Translations under genes and position numbers: made by a program
Assembly (NCBI GenBank): GCA_025451135.1
Contig: JANWKW010000071.1
Coordinates: 1-21,653, forward strand
Direction of reading: 5' to 3'
Origin: Vulcanimicrobiia bacterium
GTDB lineage: Bacteria > Vulcanimicrobiota > Vulcanimicrobiia > Vulcanimicrobiales > Vulcanimicrobiaceae
DNA length: 21,653 nt
Part shown: piece by piece, positions 15,784-21,653 of the stretch
Numbering within the stretch: position 1 is the first letter of the stretch
Layout of the letters: each line of letters starts with the position of its first letter
Notes under the pieces: model-generated
What the model was told of the DNA's origin: nothing
Database searches by the model: none
The model's input: the letters and a program-made list of their open reading frames with translations, nothing else

Positions 15784-18700
15784 ATGGTGCGTTCGCTGGT
15801 CTCCGCCTTCATCATAAGCGCGGCCCTCACGGGGGTCGCTTTCGGTGCGACCCCGTCGCTGGACGCCGCCGCGTTCCGCTCCCTCGGCCCGGCCGTCTCC
15901 GGCGGTCGCCTCGGCGCGGTCGCCGGGACGGATGCCGATCCGCGCCTCTACTACGTCGGAGCGGCCGGCGGGGGCGTTTGGAAGAGCACCAACGGCGGGC
16001 AGTCGTGGCGACCGGTCTTCGACAAGCAGCCGGTCGCGTCGATCGGGGCGATCGCGATCGATCCGAAGAACGTCGACGTCGTCTGGGTCGGGACCGGCGA
16101 GGCCGACCCGCGCAACGACGTGACCCAGGGCGACGGCATCTACCGGAGCGCCGACGGCGGAACCTCGTGGACCCGCGTGCTCGCGCTGCACGACGCGCTG
16201 ATCTCGGCCATCTCGATCGATCCTCGCGATCCGAAGGACGTCGCGGTCGCCGTCTTGGGCGACCCGTTCGCCGACGACGTGGACCGCGGGATCTATCGCA
16301 CGACCGACGGCGGCGGGACGTGGAAGAAGACGCTCTACGTCGGGCCGAGCAGCGGCGCTTCCGACCTGGTGCGCTCGAGCGCGAACCCCGATACGCTCTT
16401 CGCCGGGGTGTGGCAATTCCGCCGCACCGGCTGGTCGCTGCAGAGCGGTGGTCCCGACGACGGACTCTATCGTTCCGACGACGACGGCGCGACCTGGACG
16501 CGACTGACCGGCAAGGGGCTTCCGACCGACACGCTCGGACGCATCGGGCTCGCGGCCGGCGTCTCCGATCCGCGCCGCATCTACGCCGTCATCCAGTCGA
16601 AGCAAGGGCTGCTCTGGCGCAGCGACGACGGCGGCGCGAGCTGGACCGCGCGCAGCCGCGACACGCTCATCGACGAACGCCCGTTCTATTTCAATCGCGT
16701 GTTCGTCGATCCGGCGGATGCGGACCGGGTGTGGTCGGTCTCGGTGCATCTGACGGTCAGCACCGACGGCGGCGCGACCTTCGCGACGACCGGCCGCGAG
16801 CTCCACGGCGATCACCACGCGATGTGGATCGCGGCCGACGGGCGGCGGATCATCGAGGGGAACGACGGCGGCGTCGGGCTCTCGAACGACGGCGGCGCGA
16901 GCTGGCTCTGGCGCAAGACCATCCCGATCTCGCAGGCCTACCACGTCGGCTCCTCGCGCGGGACCAGCTACTCGGTCTGCGTCCCGCTCCAGGACAACGG
17001 CACGTTCTGCGCCCCGGCCGACCCGCACGGCGGCGGGATCAACTCCGCCGACTGGCGGCGCGCGGGAGGCGGCGACGGCACCTGGGCGTTGTTCGACCCG
17101 CTCGATGCGAACCTGGTGTGGGAGTCGTTCGGCGGCGGGAACTTCGCCGGCGACCTGTACGTCCACGACCTCCGCACCGGCGAGACGCGCTCCGTCGCGC
17201 CGTATTCGCGCGATCAGAACGTGATCGATCCGCGCGCGCTGCGGTACCGGTTCAACTGGGAGACCCCGATCGCGTTCGATCCGTTCGACGGGCACACGGC
17301 CTACGTCGGTGCGAACGTGCTCTTCGCGACGCGCGATCGCGGCTATCACTACCGGGTCGTCTCGCCCGACCTCACGCGCGACGAGCGCGCGCATCAGGTC
17401 GTCACCGGCGGCATCACGCTCGACGGCACGGGTGCCGAGACGTCCGACACGATCCTGACGATCGCCCCGTCGCCGACGACGCGCGGCGAGATCTGGATCG
17501 GCACCGACGACGGTGTGATCCAACGGACCCGCGACGCCGGCAGGCACTGGCGCGACGTCACGCCGCCGTTCGCGCGCAGTCATCCGTGGGGGCGCTTCGG
17601 TTCGATCTCGCCGTCGAGCCTGGTGCCGGGAACGGCCTTCGCGATCTACGACCGGCACATGGTCGGCGACCGCGCTCCGTACGTGTTCGCCACGACCGAC
17701 GACGGCGCGCATTGGACGCGCATCGATGCGGGCCTTCCCGACGGCATCGAGGCGCGTTCCGTGCTCGCCGATCCGCGCGATCGCGACGTCGTCTATGCCG
17801 GAACGGAGACGGGGCTGTACGCGTCGTGGGACCGCGGCACGCACTGGCGCGCCTTGACCGCCGGGCTGCCGCCCGCGTCCGTGCGCGACGTGCGCATCCA
17901 GGAAGACGCGAACGACCTGTTGGTCGCGACGCACGGTCGCGGTCTCTACGTGCTCGACGACGCGACGCCGCTGCAGCGTCTGGCCGACGCTCGCGCCCGC
18001 GGCACGCGGTTGTTCCCGATCCGGGCCGCGACGCTCTGGCAGACGGACGCGCCGTTCGGCACCCCGCGCGACGGAGCCGGCGCACCGTACGGCGCGATCG
18101 TGACGTTCTATCAGAACGCCGCATCGGCGACGCTCCCGACCGCGGTGGTCGTCGATGCGACCGGCCGCGTCGTTCGGCGCTTCGCGACCCACGACGAGGG
18201 CGGCAAGCGGGTCTCGGATACCGGGAATGCCGCCGGGCTCAATCGCTTCGTCTGGGACTTGACCGAGGATCCGCCGGTCCCGTGGCGCGCCGCACCGAGC
18301 TGGAACCGCGGCTACGATGATGGTGCGCCGGTCGTGCCCGGCCGCTACGCCGTCCGCGTGACGTTCGGCGGGAAGACGTACTCGCAGCCGGTCCTGGTGC
18401 GCCCCGACCCGCGCACGCGCTATTCCGTCGCTCAAGCGCTCGCGCTGCACGCGGCGACGCGTGCGTCGTTCGCCGACATCGGCCGGGTCGACGACGCGCT
18501 CAACGCGCTCTCGACGATCGCGGCGGAGGCGCCGCTGCGTTCTGCGGCGCTCGCGAAACGGGGCGACGCGGCCGGCGCGGCGTCCGTCGCGGCGGTCGGC
18601 ACGCGCGCGGGCGAGCTGATCGCGTCGATGTCGTCGAACGCGGCGAACGATCAGGACGACGACTTTCTGCCCGACGTCCTGCGCGAACGGCTTCAGACCC

Positions 18701-18891
18701 AGGTCGACACGTACCTCGGATCGTTCGCTCCGCCCACCGCCGAGCAGATGCGCGAGAGCGCCGTCCTGCACGCGCTCACCGACGACCGGATCGCGCGCTA
18801 CCGGGCGTTCGCCCGCGGCGACCTGAGCCGCGCCGACGCGGTCCTCGCAAAGGCCGGGCTGCCGTCGCTCGCGACGCCGTCGCACCGATGA
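15784..18891 (+). CDS. exported BNR/Asp-box beta-propeller protein (VPS10/sialidase-like, glycosyl-hydrolase-type annotation)
   Basis: 1035 residues. Signal peptide MVRSLVSAFIISAALTGVAF with cleavage near FGA|T (21-23). At least ten Asp-box turns (S/T-x-D/N-x-G-x-x-W/F): W75, W129, W180, W238, W287, F333, W374, W589, W644 and W688 are their aromatic ends, giving one or two multi-blade propellers. HGDHHAMWIA (341-350) is the hallmark of the VPS10-like exported family often named glycosyl hydrolase. Residues about 817-880 look like a FlgD-type Ig fold (FVWDL, then PGRYAVRV), and the tail (about 885-1030) is helical. No sialidase arginine triad was established, so enzymatic function is uncertain; binding or scaffolding at the cell surface or periplasm is possible. 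The ATG has only a weak AGCGG upstream. The stop overlaps the next gene's ATG. Confidence 0.88.
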   Translation: MVRSLVSAFIISAALTGVAFGATPSLDAAAFRSLGPAVSGGRLGAVAGTDADPRLYYVGAAGGGVWKSTNGGQSWRPVFDKQPVASIGAIAIDPKNVDVVWVGTGEADPRNDVTQGDGIYRSADGGTSWTRVLALHDALISAISIDPRDPKDVAVAVLGDPFADDVDRGIYRTTDGGGTWKKTLYVGPSSGASDLVRSSANPDTLFAGVWQFRRTGWSLQSGGPDDGLYRSDDDGATWTRLTGKGLPTDTLGRIGLAAGVSDPRRIYAVIQSKQGLLWRSDDGGASWTARSRDTLIDERPFYFNRVFVDPADADRVWSVSVHLTVSTDGGATFATTGRELHGDHHAMWIAADGRRIIEGNDGGVGLSNDGGASWLWRKTIPISQAYHVGSSRGTSYSVCVPLQDNGTFCAPADPHGGGINSADWRRAGGGDGTWALFDPLDANLVWESFGGGNFAGDLYVHDLRTGETRSVAPYSRDQNVIDPRALRYRFNWETPIAFDPFDGHTAYVGANVLFATRDRGYHYRVVSPDLTRDERAHQVVTGGITLDGTGAETSDTILTIAPSPTTRGEIWIGTDDGVIQRTRDAGRHWRDVTPPFARSHPWGRFGSISPSSLVPGTAFAIYDRHMVGDRAPYVFATTDDGAHWTRIDAGLPDGIEARSVLADPRDRDVVYAGTETGLYASWDRGTHWRALTAGLPPASVRDVRIQEDANDLLVATHGRGLYVLDDATPLQRLADARARGTRLFPIRAATLWQTDAPFGTPRDGAGAPYGAIVTFYQNAASATLPTAVVVDATGRVVRRFATHDEGGKRVSDTGNAAGLNRFVWDLTEDPPVPWRAAPSWNRGYDDGAPVVPGRYAVRVTFGGKTYSQPVLVRPDPRTRYSVAQALALHAATRASFADIGRVDDALNALSTIAAEAPLRSAALAKRGDAAGAASVAAVGTRAGELIASMSSNAANDQDDDFLPDVLRERLQTQVDTYLGSFAPPTAEQMRESAVLHALTDDRIARYRAFARGDLSRADAVLAKAGLPSLATPSHR

Positions 18892-19220
18892 TCGAGATCT
18901 TCTACCGGTATCGCGTCCACCCGGCGCAGGTCCGCGCCTTCGAGCATGCCTACGGGCCGAGCGGTCCCTGGGCCAAGCTGTTCGCCGAGCATCCGGGGTT
19001 CCGCCGAACGCGGCTCTTCCGGCATGCCCGGGATCCGGCGATCTACGTGACCGTCGACGTCTGGGAGACGAAAGCCGACTGGGATGCCTTCCGGGTCGAC
19101 TTCTCGCGCGAGTATGCGGCCCTGGACCGCCGGCTGGCGATGCTCAAGATCGAGGAGCACGTGCTGGGCTTCTACGACGGGACCGAAGAGTACCGGCCGC
19201 CCCGTGACGCGCGGGCCTAA
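18888..19220 (+). CDS. antibiotic biosynthesis monooxygenase (ABM)-like ferredoxin-fold protein
   Basis: 110 residues, cytoplasmic, no signal peptide. The order IEIFYRYRVHP, a helix, HPGFRRTRLFRH, AIYVTVDVWETKADWDAF, a helix, then KIEEHVLGFYDG is the beta-alpha-beta-beta-alpha-beta layout of ABM/Dabb dimers. VWE...W and GF are typical conserved spots. Family members include quinol monooxygenases and haem-degrading enzymes, but many are of unknown role, and no cofactor-binding residue can be assigned here. It starts at the ATGA overlapping the propeller gene's stop, so its translation is probably coupled to that gene. 23 nt separate it from the next regulator. Confidence 0.75.
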   Translation: MIEIFYRYRVHPAQVRAFEHAYGPSGPWAKLFAEHPGFRRTRLFRHARDPAIYVTVDVWETKADWDAFRVDFSREYAALDRRLAMLKIEEHVLGFYDGTEEYRPPRDARA

Positions 19221-19243
19221 GCGGCCGGATACTACAGGGGTTC

Positions 19244-21653
19244 ATGATACGACCGGTTCGGGCCGACGGACGGATCGATGCGGGCGGCGTCTTCACGCCT
19301 ATCTATCGAGCGCGGGTCGTCGACCGCATCGCCCTGGCCGCGGAGTCTCGCGTGGTCCTGATCGTCGCGCCGGCCGGTTACGGCAAGTCGACGGCGCTGC
19401 GGCAATATCTCGACGGCGTCTCCGATCCGGTCGTCCGCTACGATCTCCGTTCCGATAACGGCTCGCTCCTCGGCTTCGTCCGCGGCTTCGCGGACGCCAT
19501 CTCCGAGATCGCCCCCGACGCGCGCAAGACGCTCTCCACGGCGTACGACTCGGCCAGAGATTCGGCCACCGCCGGCGCGGAGCTCGCGATGTGGATGCAC
19601 GCCCATATCAAGGCGTACAACGGGACGATCGTGATCGACGACCTGCACGTCGCCGAGAACGAGAAACAGGTGTCGGCCTTCATCTCGTCGCTGGTCGAGC
19701 GGACCAAGGGCCGCGTACGTTGGATCGTCGCATCGCGCTCGTTCCTCGATCTGCCGGTCGGTTCGTGGCTGGCCTATCAGGAGATGGATCTCGCGGTCGA
19801 CGAGAGCGACCTCGCCTTCACGGCGGAAGAAGCGCGCGGCACGGCGCGCGCGTCGCGCGTCGGCGTGCGCGACGAAGAGCTCGAATCGCTGGTCGCGCTG
19901 ACCTCCGGCTGGCCGACGGCGCTGAGCTTCGCGTTGCGGACGTCGACCCGGTCGCTCGATCTGCGCAACGTCCAAGCGGTGACGCGCGAGCTGGTCTATC
20001 GCTATCTCGCCGAGCAGGTCTACGGTTCGCTCGACGAAGCCGACCGGCGATTGCTGGCCGACTGCGCGCTCCTCCCCGAGATCGAGATCGACGTCCTCGA
20101 GGCCGCCGGTTACGACGACGCGCTCGGCATGATCGAAGGGCTGCGGCATCGGGTCGCGTTCATCGCACCGCACGCCGATCGCGCGCGCGTCTACCGGATG
20201 CACGACCTGTTCCGCGACTTCCTCCTCAACCGGTTGGCGCTCGAGGGCGCGGATGCGGTCGCGAAGCGGCGCACCGGCATCGCGCGGGCGTTCGAGCGAC
20301 AGGGGCTGCACGCCGCGGCGCTCTCGGCGTACGCGCAGAGCGAGGCCTACGACGACATCGAACGGCTCTTGAACGACTGCGCGCTGCGACTGTTCGAAGA
20401 GGGCCACGGGGACGCGATCCAGGTCGGCATCTCGGCGCTGCGAGCGAGCGGACGTCGCGAGCCGGCCGTCTCGGTCGCCTTGCGCGGGCTGCTCGAGGCC
20501 TCTGCCGGACGCTTCGAAGAGGCGGAGACGCTGCTCCGGCGCGCGGGAGCGCGGACGGAAGACGACGCGGTGCGGTCGCAGTTCGATCTGCGCCTGGCGC
20601 GCGTCATGATCAATCGCGGGGCCGACGCGACCGAGACCCTGCGGGGGATCCAAGACAACCCCGGCGTGGATCTCGACACGCGCGGGGAAGCGGCGTCGCT
20701 GCTCGCCGTGACGTACGCGCGCGCCGGGAATGCTCCCGAGGCGCACGCCGCCATCGAGATCGCCGAGAACGCCGCCGAGGCGACCGAAGTCTCCGGCGTG
20801 CGCGCGCGCATCCTCCAGCGCTTGGCGGTCTGCGTCTCCGAGCTCGGCGACAGCCCGAAGGCGATGGCCTACCTGGCGATCGCGACCGACATCGCCATCC
20901 GCGACGGTCTCTTGAGCCTCGCCAGCCGCGCGTACATGGGTCTCGCCTACATCATGAGCGAGTACGAGAACGACCGCGCGAAGCACCTCTGGTACTCGCA
21001 GCAGGCGTACCTGACCGCGGTGAAGTCCGGCGATCGGCTCGATATGCAGACGTCGACGCTGCAGCTCATGAGCGCCGAGGCCAAGCGCGGCAACGCCGAG
21101 CGCGTGACGGCCCTCGATCGTCAGCTCGGCGAACTCCGGACGAGCGACGCGCTGCGTCTCAAGTACGCGGCCAGCTCGCGCGCGATGCGGCGCGCGTGGG
21201 AAGGTGCGTTCGGCGAGGCGTTCCGCATCATGGGCGACCTGTGGATGCAGATCATCCCGGTCTCGAACCAGCTCATCAACGGCGCGACCTGCGCCGTCTA
21301 CGCCGCCGCCGACGGGCGGGCGGCCGAGGCCGCCAAGATCGCCTCCCAGGTCCTGGCGATCGAACTGGACGACGAGCGCTCGGGCATGGTCAGCCCGTTC
21401 AATCGCGCCGTTCCCGTGCTGCTCTGCGCGCTGGCCGAGGCCTTGGTGGGGCGCCACACGGCGGCCGCCCGGGCGCTCAAGCGAGTCCGGGAGAGTTCGA
21501 ATCCCCAGATCGAGTCGTTCCGGGGAGCGATCGCCCGGGCGCTCCGGGTGCTCAAGACCAAGACGGCCGAAGAGGCCGAGCTGGCGGACGACCTGGAGCC
21601 GATCCGCGATTTCGGGTTCGGGGGCTATGCGATGTTGATCCAGGGAGCGGTCG
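19244..21653 (+). CDS. MalT-like STAND ATPase regulator (3' end outside window)
   Basis: The reading frame is open from the ATG at 19244 to the right edge, 803 residues so far, with no frameshift found on reading it through. ATPase: Walker A APAGYGKST (42-50), Walker B IVIDDLH (129-135) with both Asp present, sensor-type ASR (163-165), the MalT-like TSGWPTALSFAL about 60 residues later, and the MHDLFRDFLL segment (319-328) typical of MalT relatives. From about residue 345 it is all helical TPR-like repeats, the usual ligand-sensing part. The output domain is not in the window; a LuxR-type helix-turn-helix is most usual for this layout, but a SARP-type end as in the gene at 12261 is possible. 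AGGGG lies 3 nt before the ATG, rather close. Its ATPase is a clear relative of the first regulator, but intact at Walker B. Confidence 0.9.
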   Translation, partial: MIRPVRADGRIDAGGVFTPIYRARVVDRIALAAESRVVLIVAPAGYGKSTALRQYLDGVSDPVVRYDLRSDNGSLLGFVRGFADAISEIAPDARKTLSTAYDSARDSATAGAELAMWMHAHIKAYNGTIVIDDLHVAENEKQVSAFISSLVERTKGRVRWIVASRSFLDLPVGSWLAYQEMDLAVDESDLAFTAEEARGTARASRVGVRDEELESLVALTSGWPTALSFALRTSTRSLDLRNVQAVTRELVYRYLAEQVYGSLDEADRRLLADCALLPEIEIDVLEAAGYDDALGMIEGLRHRVAFIAPHADRARVYRMHDLFRDFLLNRLALEGADAVAKRRTGIARAFERQGLHAAALSAYAQSEAYDDIERLLNDCALRLFEEGHGDAIQVGISALRASGRREPAVSVALRGLLEASAGRFEEAETLLRRAGARTEDDAVRSQFDLRLARVMINRGADATETLRGIQDNPGVDLDTRGEAASLLAVTYARAGNAPEAHAAIEIAENAAEATEVSGVRARILQRLAVCVSELGDSPKAMAYLAIATDIAIRDGLLSLASRAYMGLAYIMSEYENDRAKHLWYSQQAYLTAVKSGDRLDMQTSTLQLMSAEAKRGNAERVTALDRQLGELRTSDALRLKYAASSRAMRRAWEGAFGEAFRIMGDLWMQIIPVSNQLINGATCAVYAAADGRAAEAAKIASQVLAIELDDERSGMVSPFNRAVPVLLCALAEALVGRHTAAARALKRVRESSNPQIESFRGAIARALRVLKTKTAEEAELADDLEPIRDFGFGGYAMLIQGAV

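Noticed and set aside
16626..16906. Repeated GACGGCGGCGCGAGCTGG at about 16627 and 16888
   Set aside because: Explained by two near-identical Asp-box turns (DGGASW) in the propeller protein, not by a separate DNA repeat.
15694..18885. 1063-residue minus-strand open frame across the propeller gene
   Set aside because: The plus-strand frame has a signal peptide and ten Asp boxes; the antisense frame reads as Arg/Val/Asp repeats mirroring those boxes.
19232..21457. 741-residue minus-strand open frame at the right end
   Set aside because: The plus-strand frame is an intact MalT-like ATPase open to the window edge. The antisense product has no recognisable feature.

Overview
The window is high-GC, densely coding DNA from a bacterial chromosome. 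It opens inside rpoC and ends inside a large regulator gene. A receptor with an outer-membrane beta-barrel, a plug and a carboxypeptidase-like regulatory domain points to a diderm. Very high GC, many STAND-type (MalT/SARP-like) regulators and a CarboxypepD_reg/plug receptor remind me of Candidatus Eremiobacterota (WPS-2/Vulcanimicrobiota). That assignment rests on recognition only, not on a phylogenetic marker analysis.

Layout. 1-2532 (+) is the C-terminal 843 residues of RNA polymerase beta', followed by two consecutive hairpins, the second a good intrinsic terminator. 2627-4144 (+) is a 14-TM-type MFS exporter. It converges on and overlaps by 44 nt the 3' end of 4101-7574 (-), a large nuclease-helicase with three enzyme modules: a RecB-like Fe-S nuclease, a DEDD/RNase H-like exonuclease and a UPF1-type helicase. 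Upstream of it on the same strand, 7632-10994 (-) is a TonB-receptor-like beta-barrel protein with an unusual duplicated C-terminal domain. A TGCCA-N6-TGGCA palindrome lies just upstream of both minus-strand genes. 11039-11563 (+) is a small unknown protein with a possible degenerate nuclease fold. 11568-12131 (-) is an orphan LuxR-type regulator.

From 12261 to the right edge, five plus-strand genes are packed with overlaps or gaps of 23-29 nt and look like one operon: a STAND ATPase with SARP-type DNA-binding output; a small exported amidase_3-like protein; a 1035-residue exported BNR/Asp-box beta-propeller protein; an ABM-like small protein whose start overlaps the propeller gene's stop (ATGA); and a second STAND/MalT-like ATPase that runs off the window. 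The divergent 129-bp region between the LuxR gene and this operon carries three CTTAC boxes spaced 21 and 11 bp, on one face of the helix. This resembles the repeat spacing used by SARP-type regulators.

The most unusual items are the tandem C-terminal domain of the receptor, the paired palindromes, the phased repeats, and two STAND regulators bracketing an exported amidase/propeller module. No RNA genes, insertion sequences or CRISPR arrays were seen, and no gene-free stretch exceeds 130 bp.
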